In this document: positions 10,067 to 20,580 of the stretch, piece by piece
Position numbering within the stretch: the stretch's first letter is position 1
How the letters are laid out: each line of letters starts with the position of its first letter
Assembly (NCBI GenBank): GCA_021495925.1
Contig: JAKEKT010000009.1
Location: forward strand, 310,001-374,000
DNA: 64,000 bases
From: Diplodia intermedia
Lineage: Eukaryota > Ascomycota > Dothideomycetes > Botryosphaeriales > Botryosphaeriaceae
Reading direction: 5' to 3'
Translations under genes and position numbers: made by a program
The notes under the pieces: generated by a model
Told to the model about the DNA's origin: nothing
What the model saw: the letters and a program-made list of their open reading frames with translations, nothing else
Database searches by the model: none

Positions 10067-12105
10067 ATGAACACCGTCACTTTCGCATATTCCACCCACC
10101 CCGGAGCCTCCATGGCTCTGGGTGCTCTCATATTCACTGTCCTCGCCTACCTCACGCACCGCATCTTAAAGATTGGCTCGCGTCCCGCCGGCTTCCCACC
10201 CGGGCCGCCCACGCGCCCCATCTGGGGCAACCTCAAGGAAGTGAGTCCACTTCAATATTCCTACCATTCTACTTACTCTCTTACCCATTTTCCCTTTCCG
10301 ACGTTCAGCTACCTCACCGATCTATCCCATCTCTCCACCCCTTCGTCTTCTCTCCCTCCCCTCCCTCCCATCTCTTTCCCCCTCTCTCTCTCACACATCA
10401 CCCCCTCCCAACAACCAAACCACCACCAAGCCCCACCAACTAACCACGCCCGACCCATAGATCGACACCCTCTTCCCGCACCTGACCTACGCGGCCTGGA
10501 GCGCGACGTACGGGCCCGTCATCACGGCGATGCGGGGGCCGATCCCGGTGGTGGTGGTCAACACGGCGGCGGCGGCGCACGACGTCTTCAACCGGCGGGG
10601 GCAGGCGACGGCGGGGCGGCCGGCGGGCATGAAGGCGGACCTGGCGGCGCGGGGCAACTACGCGCCCGCGCTGATGAGCGGCGCCCCGTGGCGCGCCGCG
10701 CGCCGCATGTGGCACGCCATCCTCAACGTCGGCGCCGCGCGCTCGTACCTGCCGTACCAGGCGCTGGAGACGGCCAAGCTGTTGGCGGACGTGTGTGATG
10801 AGGAAGAAGGAGGTGTGGGGGGTGCGGAGGAGTGGCGGACGCATGTGGAGAGGTTTAGCAATAGCGTCGGCATGACGATGCTGAATGGCAGGCGCGTGCC
10901 GCGCAAGGAGGACCCCGGGATCCGCGAGGTCATCGACGACCTGACCAACATCTCGACGCTGCAGCTGCGGACCGAGTGGATGGAGGGCGCGCAGTGGCTG
11001 TGGCGGCTGCCGGGCGGCCGCTGGTGGATGCCGGCGAGGCGGGCGGCGGAGCGGCTGGGGGTGGTGCACGAGGCCATGTTGACGCGGCACTGGAACAACT
11101 CCAAGGGGTGGTCCGAGAAGGGCGAGAAGCAGCTGCCCAACTTCATCCAGGCGATCCAGGAGAAGCTGCGGGCCGGGTGGGAGGGGGTGAGCGAGAGGCA
11201 GGGGATGGAGATCGCGAACGAGTTGCTGGTCGCCGCCACGGATACGACGGCGAGCAGCTTGAACAACTTCATGGCGGCCATGGCGCTGTTCCCGGATGCG
11301 CAGAGGAAGGCGCAGGAAGGTTTGTGGATCCCCTTGCGCAGCAGGCCTGACTGGATCCTAGTCTCTTGCTGACGGTGTTGGCCAGAGATCGATAGGGTTG
11401 TGGGCCCAGACCGCCTACCCACGGAAGAGGATGCCAACAACTTACCTTACACCCGCCAGTGTATTCAAGAGTACGCTCCCTAGCTCGCTGGGTTGTTCAG
11501 GGCGCTCCCATGCTAATCCGTTCATCTTTTCCAGGCTCCTGCGTTGGATCTCGGCCGTGCCCCTTTCCCTGCCTCATGCCACCACCACCCCCATCCAAAT
11601 CGGCGAGTACCACATTCCCGCCGAGACAACAATCATTCTCAACACCCACGCCATTCATCGCGACCCAGTAGCTTACCCGGATCCGAAGGTATTCCGGCCG
11701 GAACGCTGGGAGGGTAAGCTCGAGACGGTGGTGTCAGACGAGCAAGTCGGCGCACGAACGGACCTGTTTGCCTTCGGCGCTGGGCGGCGCATCTGCCCAG
11801 GTCAGCACGTCGGCGAGCGGAACCTCTACTTCGTCATTTCGCACTGGCTGTGGGCGTTTGATGTTCGGAAGAAGAGGGATGCACAGACCGGGAAGGAGAT
11901 CGACATAGACATGGACGATTTGAGGCCGGGGTTGATCAACACGATGAATCCGTTCGAGGTCGACGTCAAGCCGAGAAGCAAGGACAAGTCGGAGTGGATC
12001 AGGGCTCATTGGAAGAAGCAGCGGGAGGCGCTGTTGGACGAGAATGAGCAGTGGATTCAGAGCCCGGAAGCTGTGGCGAACGTCATGGCAAGGTCGGCGA
12101 AGTGA
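10067..12105 (+). CDS. cytochrome P450 monooxygenase
   Basis: Four exons: 10067-10240, 10461-11319, 11386-11470 and 11535-12105, giving 562 residues. The introns are 220, 66 and 64 bp, with phases that restore one continuous protein. An N-terminal membrane anchor (LGALIFTVLAYLTHRIL) is followed by the proline hinge FPPGPPTRP. The I-helix region reads AATDTTASS near residue 270. The third splice recreates the K-helix ELLR (ExxR), which is strong support for the model. The PERW motif precedes the heme-binding loop FGAGRRICPG, with the axial cysteine. The layout resembles microsomal fungal P450s of the O-methylsterigmatocystin oxidoreductase type, but the substrate cannot be told from sequence alone. 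The first intron is strongly CT-rich. A methyltransferase gene follows on the same strand 780 bp downstream. Confidence 0.92.
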
Positions 12106-12884
12106 AGTGGGTTCCCGAGGCGCAGGCGCGTTCGCCGGAAAGGCTGAGAAAGGTGTGGACTTGGAGCCAAATTAGGTCTCCAGCCAATGATGAGTACTCC
12201 AAATGACAGACCCAGGTCATGCACGCAGGAGCTGCGTCCTTGAACGCTCTGGGGGCGCAAGACAATCACAATTGTTTGACTGTAGTACTTGATGCGCTAG
12301 TGCGTGAGCTCGTTCGAATGGTGTTTGAGATGAGCGGGATAACCTGCTTCCAAAGTCTTCGACACATCATAATTACACGTGAACGTGGCCAATGTGGGAC
12401 GAACTTCCCGCCAGATGTTGAAGATTGATACGGCGCCGTCGTCCTGGTAGCCAATCCAGTAAGCAGAAACTACAGTTGCACGGATACCGTGCTAGAAAGA
12501 CCCAGAAAGCCAAAACGGTTGAAGAATGAGTAATAGTGAGTTCAGAAACAGCACCATTCAAGTCGGGAGATGCTGATCGTGGATGGAAAGCTGCAGCGTG
12601 AATGAGGCTGGGCGTGCAGGCGATGACGTGATACCGGAAGCGAAGTCGGATGGCACGCAGCCGGTCATGCAAGCAAACAAACAAGCAAACGTGGGGTAGG
12701 AGCAACAGGCGCCCAGCATCAGCTGCGCTTTCTTCAGGCAGAAGCTGCCAGAAGCATATCAACTGGCCGAGGTCTGCTTGTTTGGCAACTGGTCTGCATC
12801 ACATCATCTTTGCGGATAACCGTACCATGCACTGAGCTACAGATCAATCGGCACCAGCGGGACAGCTTACCACGAATACTCAGG
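12106..12884. other. intergenic, no gene recognised
   Basis: A 779-bp spacer between the P450 stop and the methyltransferase start. I see only short frames without family resemblance. It should contain the P450 3' UTR and the methyltransferase promoter. Confidence 0.5.
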
Positions 12885-13828
12885 ATGGCTACCTTCGCGT
12901 GAGTGCTGCCCAACCCCATCACGTTGAGCTTCACGCATGCTGAACTCACCTCAGAAAGGCCGACTTCTCCTACACCTCGTACGCCAAGTTGCGCCCGAGC
13001 TACCCGCAATCTCACTATGACCTTATTTTCTCCTACCACCAAGGGCCCACGGTCCTCTGCGCCGACATCGGGTGCGGCCCGGGAATCGTCACACGCGCCA
13101 TCGCTCACAAATTCGAGAATGTCATCGGCGTCGACCCGTCGGCGGGAATGGTCGAGCAAGCGCGCGACGGGACCGACTCGTACACGTACCCAAACGTGTC
13201 GTTCCAGAGCGGACCGGCCGAGGAGCTGCCTTTCTTCGGCGACACCAGCGTCGACGCCGTCTTGTCGGGCCAGGCAGCGCACTGGTTCGAGTACCCGCGC
13301 GTCTGGGCTTCGCTGGCCCGCGTCCTCCGCAAGGGCGGCACCGTTGCCTTCTGGACGTATGGCAACCCCTTCTTCGTCAACTGCCCCAGAGCGACGGAGA
13401 TTATCACCGAGTGGTCGACCAACACGACCGATCCGGACAAGCTGGGCGCATACTGGACACAGCCCGGCCGCAGCATCGTCGAGCAGCTCTACCGCCCCAT
13501 CCAGCCGGCGGACGACTTCTTCGAGGACATCAAACGCTACGAGTATGTGCCGGACACCAAGGGACCAGCCAGCGGGAAAGGAGAGGAAGCGATCCGTCTA
13601 TATCGCAAGGCGACGGTGGCCCAATGGAGGGAGTACTTCAGAACGTGGAGCGCGTGGCACGGCTGGCACGAGGCGCACCCGGAGGTGAAACCGCGCAAAG
13701 ACGGCGGCACAGGCGACGTGATGGATCGGATGTTTGACGAGATCAGTGCGGCGGAGGGGTGGGAGGACGACGACGTGGAGGTGGAATTGGAGTGGGGGAC
13801 TGGCCTAATCCTGGCGCGGAGGAAGTGA
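12885..13828 (+). CDS. SAM-dependent class I methyltransferase
   Basis: A 14-nt first exon (12885-12898) is joined to 12955-13828 across a 56-bp GTGAGT...CAG intron, giving 295 residues that begin MATFAKADFSYTSY. This start is preferred to the ATG at 12989 because it restores the conserved N-terminal segment of this fungal family. The Rossmann-fold SAM site is clear: ADIGCGPGIVTRA (motif I) near residue 47, followed by the acidic VIGVDPS strand and the AEELPF segment of motif II. The family includes trans-aconitate methyltransferase-like and UbiE-like enzymes, and the actual methyl acceptor is not predictable. The downstream GxLxLARRK end is typical. Its position next to a P450 on the same strand is compatible with, but does not prove, joint action on a small molecule. 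Confidence 0.88.
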
Positions 13829-14498
13829 GGACGCAGGCCGTACTAAGCGTGGCCAACGTTAGGGTGGTTCGGCGAGATTGCGGTGAAGGCCTGTCTGGGC
13901 GGGAAGGGAAGGTGGGAGGGTTCTGGAGGTATTGTGTCCAGTAGCACTACTCGGTAAGATAGGAAAGGCACACTGGCATGGCCGAGCAGGGCACATTCGC
14001 GGCTTTAGGATTCCCGTTGGCGGGACTTGCACATGGCAATGGCTTTGCAGATGGATATGACGTTCATTGTTGTGGTTCGGGCCGTTGCCTCTGCAACGCA
14101 TGGGCCGGCGCCAGTGCGGCCTGCGCGCTTGGGCTGTCATTCGGGGGCTGGACATCTGCCACCGTGCAACACCCAATTCTGCTGTACAACCTCACACCCT
14201 CGCCAACCGCATTCCGCCGCCCTTGTTCCTGTCGCACCTACTCGCCCGTGTGCTGCGTCGCATACACCAACAGACAAGCCGAGAAGATGGTACGCTCGCC
14301 CTCCGCTTCCTTTTCCGCTTTTGGCACTGCTCCCTGAAGCCGCCATCCCCCAAACGCGTCCTCCCCGCCGCAGTCAAATCAGCTGCCCAAATCACGCTAT
14401 CCGAGCCTCGCACTTCCCCAGAATCTCTTGTTTTTGCGCCTGCGTTGTCTCCTCGCACCCACGACACTCCTTCAGTCCTTTTCCGCTTCGCATCCGCC
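13829..14498. other. intergenic and probable 5' UTR
   Basis: A 670-bp spacer upstream of the EF-hand gene. The last ~350 bases are CT-rich, as in leaders of strongly expressed fungal genes. Several short frames here (for example those starting near 14067) run into the coding region but lack coding character. Confidence 0.45.
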
Positions 14499-15141
14499 AT
14501 GGCGTACGACAGCTCACAAGTGCAGGCCTCCACCAACTACAAGGAAGCGTTCCAGCTCTTCGACAAGCGCGGCAACGGCCGCGTTGCCGTCGACTCCCTC
14601 GGCGACCTGCTGCGCGCCTGCGGCCAGAACCCCACAATTGCCGAGATCAAGGACCTCGAGAAGCAGGCCGGTGGTGAATGTAAGTCCGCCCCTGTGCATA
14701 CAGAGCACCCGCGAAAGCGCTGGTCCAAACTAGCAATCTGTGCCGTGAACACGCGCTTCAGCCCTCCGCGGCCACGCTCTCCTGCCGGACGCCGCTGACA
14801 ATCCGTTCTGCGTGGGAAATAGTCGACTTTGAGACCTTCTCCAAGATCCTGAACCGCCCCGGCGGCTTCCGCGACCCCGGCGACATCGACGAGTACTGCC
14901 GCGGTTTTGAGGTGTTCGACCAGAATCGCACCGGCTTCATCGGCGTCGGCCAGCTGCGCTACATCCTCACGAACCTGGGCGAGAAGATGAGCGACGACGA
15001 GGTGGACGAGCTGCTCAAGGCCGTCGACACCAGTTCCGGCGAGATCGCATACAGGGGTACGTCTGCACCCCGTGCGGCTTTGGCGGTGCCGTGACACTGA
15101 CATGCGGTGTAGATTTGGTCTCGACCATCCTGGCCAACTAA
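14499..15141 (+). CDS. cdc4: EF-hand myosin essential light chain, Cdc4-like
   Basis: Three exons, 14499-14679, 14823-15056 and 15113-15141, give 147 residues. The introns (143 and 56 bp) have matching phases. The last exon encodes only the final nine residues, LVSTILAN after the splice. The protein begins MAYDSSQVQAS and has calmodulin-fold EF-hand repeats: EAFQLFDKRGNGRV near residue 16, and FEVFDQNRTGFIGVGQLR near 90. Loop residues deviate from strict calcium binding, which is usual for myosin light chains. The size and the absence of any other domain match fission yeast Cdc4 (141 aa), a light chain of the type II myosin in the cytokinetic ring. Calmodulin itself is excluded by the degenerate loops. 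The role in septation is inferred from the family. Confidence 0.85.
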
Positions 15142-16023
15142 GCGCGAGCCGGAAGGCTTGACGGCCGGCCCTCACTCTTCTCCTTCTCTCCTCTCCCCGT
15201 AACGACGAACGAGACACACAAATCGGCGACGATGCGGCTTTTGATAGCTTAATTACGGATCCTTGCTTTTAGGCGTTCATTGGGGCTTTACTGGCGGACG
15301 AGAATTCTTGAATTACGCGCCATGATCTGCGGGAGGGAGGAGGGAGAAACCACAATAACGTGCGATGAGATGGACGGACTTGTTGCATGTCATGCAGCTG
15401 AACGCTTAGGGGCGGATCCAGGCGGCATGGGTGTTGGAAGTAGAGTTTGAATGCAGACATTATTGAGGGATTTTGTCCCAACATATTACTCAGGCGCCTG
15501 GGCTTCGGATGCACATGGATCCCCGCCGCGGAGGACCGGAATCTCTTTCTTGAATGTTGGAGTTGACAGCCGTGATGCTGTAGGCCCTCGAGCTAATGCC
15601 GGCATTGCTTTAACCTGCAGCAGACAGTGCTACACAGGAAACAAGAGGAGCACTTCAACGACCAGCACCAAGGCGCGAAAGTCCTGGGCAGTGATTGCAA
15701 CTCATGGCGACGGATGCATCACCGTGATCTCACAGCGAGTCCAGGGCAGTAGTCAGCACCGGCCAACAAAAGACTGGCATGCCACATGCAAATCATGCGG
15801 TGATTAGCCGATGAGATCGTGGTTTGTTGGGCAACAGGGCAGGCGCCGGCCATGGCGTCACAGCCTCGTGATGGGAAACGCTACGTGCCCCGCCAACCCC
15901 ACATCTCAGCAGTCCCTCTCTGTCAACAAGATCGTCGTCAACTACCTCTTCTTCTTCTGCATCTTCCCACCAAGTGCAAACAACATCACACAACTCTCTC
16001 ACACACACAAACCATAATTCAAA
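15142..16023. other. intergenic, no gene recognised
   Basis: An 882-bp spacer. The 3' half carries TC-rich and CAACA-rich leader-like sequence directly before the ACBP start, consistent with a 5' UTR. No other gene is evident. Confidence 0.5.
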
Positions 16024-16554
16024 ATGTCCACCGAGTTCAAGAAGGCTTTCGAGGACGTCAAGAACCTCGCCGCCGAGCCCAACCAGACGGAGAAGCTTGA
16101 CGTGAGTTCTACCTTGAAGACGACGCGCGCACCTCATCTTCCCAATATTCGTCCATTCCTTTGAGCGCTACTAGATTCTACGCATGCGCGCGCTCTCCCC
16201 CCCTCACTCCATCCTGCACCCATCGCTGTTCTTCCCCGAGAACGTCTGCTGACGGATGATGCGCCGCCACAGCTGTACGCCTACGCCAAGATTTCCCAGA
16301 AGGAGGACATCGAGGCGAAGAAGCCCGGCATGTTCGACATCAAGGTAAATAAGCCATGCGTCCCGTCTGAAGCTTCATTTGGAGGCCGTGGTTGCAGATG
16401 TTCGCTGACGGCGATTTCTTCCGATGAACAATAGGGCAAGACGATGAAGAACGCGTGGCAGGCCAAGCTCGACGAGGGCGTCACCCCCGAGCAGGCCGAG
16501 AAGAAGTACGTCGAGCTCGTCGCGCAGCTCCAGAAGACCTACGGCACGAAATAG
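16024..16554 (+). CDS. acyl-CoA-binding protein (ACBP), divergent
   Basis: Three small exons, 16024-16101, 16273-16344 and 16435-16554, all in phase 0, give 89 residues, the standard length of a free ACBP. Conserved features are the MSTEFKKAFEDVK opening, the KPGMFDIKGK core near residue 45, and the EKKYVELV helix near the end. In other eukaryotes the protein binds and buffers long-chain acyl-CoA esters in the cytosol. Two ligand-site positions differ from the classic form: the usual YKQ becomes AKI, and the usual GKAKWxAW becomes GKTMKNAW, so the lysine that contacts the CoA phosphate is replaced by Met. It may be a divergent paralogue. The start is fixed by the short leader and the family alignment. 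Confidence 0.88.
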
Positions 16555-18416
16555 ACGACGACGACGATGGTGATGATGATGATGATGATCACGTCCTCCT
16601 CTCGGTATTTGGGGGAAGGGAAGAAACAAGAATATTCAAACGGATATGGGAAAACAGACCAGGCTGGAAATAGCTGCGGATAAAGTAATCTTAGCGGCAA
16701 TATGAATTTTGGCTTTTTGCTGGTGATTTCGATCCCTTCTTGCTCGACCAGCTGCTCTTGCTTGTGGATTGCCGTCGTGGGCTAAGTGCGTGCGATGTGT
16801 CTTGTCTTTAAGACGTATGGTAGCGTCGTGCATGGTGAGGTAAGTCTGGGATTTGCTGTTCAGGGGCTGTACTTATTGTTTCTAACACCTCATTCTTCCT
16901 ACGTTGGGCAGTTAGATCCAATATCTAGACGAACATATCGTTTCCTCACGCACGATGACACATGTCTAACGTGCCCGCAGATGTTATTCCACCGCAGTAC
17001 GGCATCAGACAGTGGGATGTGGCAACAACAGAGATTAGTCTTTCCTGTGCACCATGCAGCGCCCAAATCATCACACCGGCCCAAGCCTCGGCATTTCTGG
17101 AGTGCGGCCGGAACGGTATGGATATGGTATGTCCCCGCGCGGGACGGCCGATATCGCTACGGACGTACATACCTGTCACAATATTCACCGGGCCGAATAT
17201 ATGGTGGTAAACTGTTACAATACTAATGAAACCGACCCCGCACTTACTACAATTGGCTCACCAAGGTTATTGACATTTCGGCTCATCAGGCACCCGTAGG
17301 ACGCGCAACGCAATGCAACCGCCCGCCGCAGCTGACATGGCTTGCTGTGATACGACACAGTAGGACAGCTGTACGGGCGGCAGATTTGTTAGACAGCAGA
17401 TGGTATCCCGCCCAAGGAATCGACTCATTCCTTTTAGCTCCAACACTCCGCTCTCGTCCCCGTGGAAGGTGCAAGGGTAGCAGTCGAATTCCCCCGCATC
17501 TTCTAGGAAGGGGAAAGAGTACCCGCAGTCAAGGCACCTCAGCAAAAGCTTCGACTCTCATGCCGAGAAGCAGGGAGGAGCTGAGGTAACCTCGCCTAGG
17601 AGCTTACACGTGCTAACAGACCCGAAAATGGGGGTAGCGCTGAGACAGTATCCAGCCCGGCCATCTCGCTTCGCGCTGCGATCGCCTTTGTTAGTTGGCA
17701 GCACGAGTCGTGGTGATGGCTTGTGGTGATTTGGGATTTCCCTATCCGGCAAAGCTTCCGTTCTATTTTCCCTCGGTGCTCAGCCATCGCCGGTTTATCC
17801 GCCGACGGTCCAGGAAGGAATCGGTTTTCGCCGACGGACGGGGACAAACTTGCTCTGCGTTCTGAAGGAGACAGAAGTTGCTTCTCCCGACTTTGTGATG
17901 CGGTTATGGAACTGGAATTTTGGTGCTTGGGGACGCAGTAGCTTCCGTCAGTTTAGAGTCTGAACGTGTACGCGTCTGAGACAGCAATCGTGGAGAGCGG
18001 ATCCGCTATGCGAGAGGCACAAAGTAAAGCCAGGCTAAAGGACATTTGATCAGGTAAAGGAAGACGCCCTGGAAAATGCATCTAAAAAGTGACCAATCAC
18101 AGCAACGGACGGCATTCAAAAAGACAGGATACCCAGGCTTGGACGAAGCTTAAAATAACCCCAGGCTAGCGCGCCGCGCGCCCTGCAGTTACAGAAGGTG
18201 CTCCGCCCGGCGGTTCGTTACATGAAGGGATACGCGCAGGTCTTATGGTGCGCGCGCCGCTAGGTGTCCTCTGAGCCCGCCCCGAAGCTTTTCATCCTTC
18301 CTTTGTTGGCGTACCGTCCCATTTCTATATTTCTCGTATACCACTACTCTCTTTTGTTTAACCCTTCCCGTTCGTACCTGCACCTCATCCTCAAGCCTCC
18401 AGCGTCATAATGCATC
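16555..18416. other. intergenic, no gene recognised
   Basis: About 1.9 kb. A short (GAT)n-type run follows the ACBP stop near 16565-16590. A CCAAT box is present at 18093-18097, about 320 bp before the next start codon. The frames here are short and overlap one another on both strands, so I call no gene. Confidence 0.5.
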
Positions 18417-20122
18417 ATGGCAGCTGCCGGGGTCTCGGCAGACTGGCCAGCGCCCAACTTTGTTGATCCTCCCGACCGGGTTGCTTACATCGCGTCCATT
18501 GAGATCCCGCTGTTGGTCTTGATGACATTGGCTGTCGCCGCCCGCTTCTACAGCAGAGCCGTCCTTCGGCGGATCCTGTCATGGGACGACTGGCTCATGT
18601 TGCCGGCATGGGTATTGCTCACTTCCACGTATCTCTTCAAACACTAACCAGTGAAGGCTTGCTTGGCGACCGTCACCATCACCAGCCTTTACTCGACCAT
18701 GCATCTCCACCTGACCCGCCACTTGTGGGACGTGAAACCAGAATGGGCGGAGCAAGCACTCAAGGTAAGAAGAGAGCCCGCCCACGCCCGGAATCACAGC
18801 CGCAACGCCGTGTCTCACCCACCCGCGCAGATCAACGTCATGTTCGAGATCCTCTACCCGGTCGGGGTGACGCTCACCAAAATCTCCATCTGCCTGAACT
18901 ACCTGCGCATCTTCCCGCTGCAGACGTTCAACGAGTGCTTCTGCAAGGGCGCCATCGCGTACTCGGCGTGCTGGTGCCTCAGCACCGTGATCCCGCAGAT
19001 CGACCAGTACGTCGAGTGCCCGCCCGTGTCCAACGGGCCGGACCGCGTGCGCGTCAACCGCGACTGCATCGACCAGCAGGCCTTCCTCATCGCCACCGCC
19101 GCCCTCAACAGCTTCAGCGACCTGTGCATCTTCCTCTGGCCCGCCCGCTACGTCTGGGGCATGCACGTCCCGCGCGAGCAGCGCTGGGGGCTCATCGGCC
19201 TGTTTTGCGTCGGGGTCGTGTAAGTGTCTTCTCCCTTCCTCCCCCCCGGGAACCATCCACCAAAACTGATGAGAATGACAGCATTTGCATCGCCGGCGTC
19301 CTCCGCATGTGGTTCTTCACCGTCTGGTTCCGCTCCGCCGACCCGTACTGGGACGGCGTGTGGAACTACGTCATCCTCGCCGTCGAGACCAACGCCGGCT
19401 TCGTCTGCGCCTGCCTGCCGTGCTGCAAGCCGCTGCTCGTCCGCGCCTTCCCCTGCGTGTTCAGCAACAGCGAGGCTCCCTCTTCTTCTTCCCGTCGCTC
19501 TCGCCGCGGCGGCGGCGGCGGCGGCGGCGGCGGCAGGGGGAGTGATCGTGATCGTGGTGGTGGTGGTGGTGTGCGCGGGGATGTTGGTGGCCGTGGGGAT
19601 GGAGTCGGGGAAGAAGGAGTGGATGGCGGAGGAGCCGTGGGTGGGGGGCAAGATGCGGGAGAAACGCCGTCGCCGCTCGACCCCGGGTACTGGCGCGTGG
19701 TGAAGAAGAAGAGGAGCAGCTGGAGCATGTGGGGGTGGGGGACGAGCTCGACCGGGGGGACGACGATGACGACGGGAACGACGACGACGGGAACGACGGC
19801 GACGACGACGACGACGACGACGTCGCGGTCGCGGGAGGATAGGAGGAAGAGCAAGATGAGCGCGGCGGTGACGGGCGGCACGGGGCTGCTGGGCAGCGTG
19901 GCGGACGGCGGCGGCAACAAGAGCGATACCATGATCCTGATGGACGACCTGAGCGGGAACACTGACTATCATCATGCTGATTTGGTGGAGGAGCAGGAGA
20001 GCGTTCTTGCCGATGACCATGAGCCGCAGCTCAGAACGACAGACGACACAACGGCGACTGAGATTGTGGATTTGGAATTGGGCTTCGTAAGGAACACTAA
20101 CGATCCTTCGCCATCGCAATAG
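18417..20122 (+). CDS. fungal rhodopsin-domain integral membrane protein
   Basis: Four exons: 18417-18611, 18657-18764, 18831-19219 and 19282-20122, giving 510 residues. Introns of 45, 66 and 62 bp join in matching phases. The first acceptor must be the AG at 18655-18656, because the earlier AG would leave a stop. Several hydrophobic helices are visible (IPLLVLMTLAVAARF, VGVTLTKISICLNYLRIF, VGVVICIAGVLRMWF), with the SWDDWLMLPAW motif and an extracellular cysteine-containing CPPVSNGPD loop. This is the layout of the fungus-specific seven-helix family often labelled rhodopsin domain or PTH11-like. The lysine of true retinal opsins is not evident. The ~200-residue cytoplasmic tail is built from expanded triplets (poly-Gly, poly-Thr, Asp-rich). 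No ligand is known. Confidence 0.8.
19507..19533 (+). repeat. (CGG)n microsatellite inside the rhodopsin-domain gene
   Basis: About nine GGC/CGG triplets encode a poly-glycine run just after the last membrane helix. Further GTG/GGT and ACG/GAC triplet tracts follow to about 19825. Confidence 0.85.
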
Positions 20123-20580
20123 TGGCAAGGTGTTAAATAGGGCCGTGGTGTCTCGAAGGGTGGGACTCCGGGTAAGAGAAGTGTTGTTGACCGCGACGGG
20201 TTGCCTGTCTTTTACCGGGAGATTAATTGAGAGAGCCAACGATTTGGTCCGGAACAAGTATGACTGGTACATATGGAATGGTATGGGATTGGAGGAGCGC
20301 ATTATACCACTTTAGCGATCCGGAATAAGTTTTATGTTTGCAAAGGAGGCTCCTTCTGCTCTATTTCTGGTTTCTATTCTTTATTTTTATTTTTTCATGA
20401 GTTCTTCGCTCGGCGTGCGGAGCCAGAACAAATCATGACTGAGCTTATCAGACCAGAGGCTTTGAAATACATACTCAGTGTTGGTAGCCCTGTTACTTAA
20501 CTCACTCATGTGCGCCAAGACATAAGCATGCAGCGTACTTATTCTTTGCAAGGACGACTGTCGAATTACAGTCGCAACCT
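20123..20580. other. intergenic, no gene recognised
   Basis: This holds the 3' flank of the rhodopsin-domain gene and, from about 20370, AT-richer sequence. It offers no recognisable N-terminal kinase lobe for the broken kinase gene that follows. Confidence 0.45.

Noticed and set aside
19148..20302. A 384-codon frame antisense to the rhodopsin-domain gene
   Set aside because: It is the shadow of the triplet-repeat tail, reading His/Arg/Thr/Ala runs.
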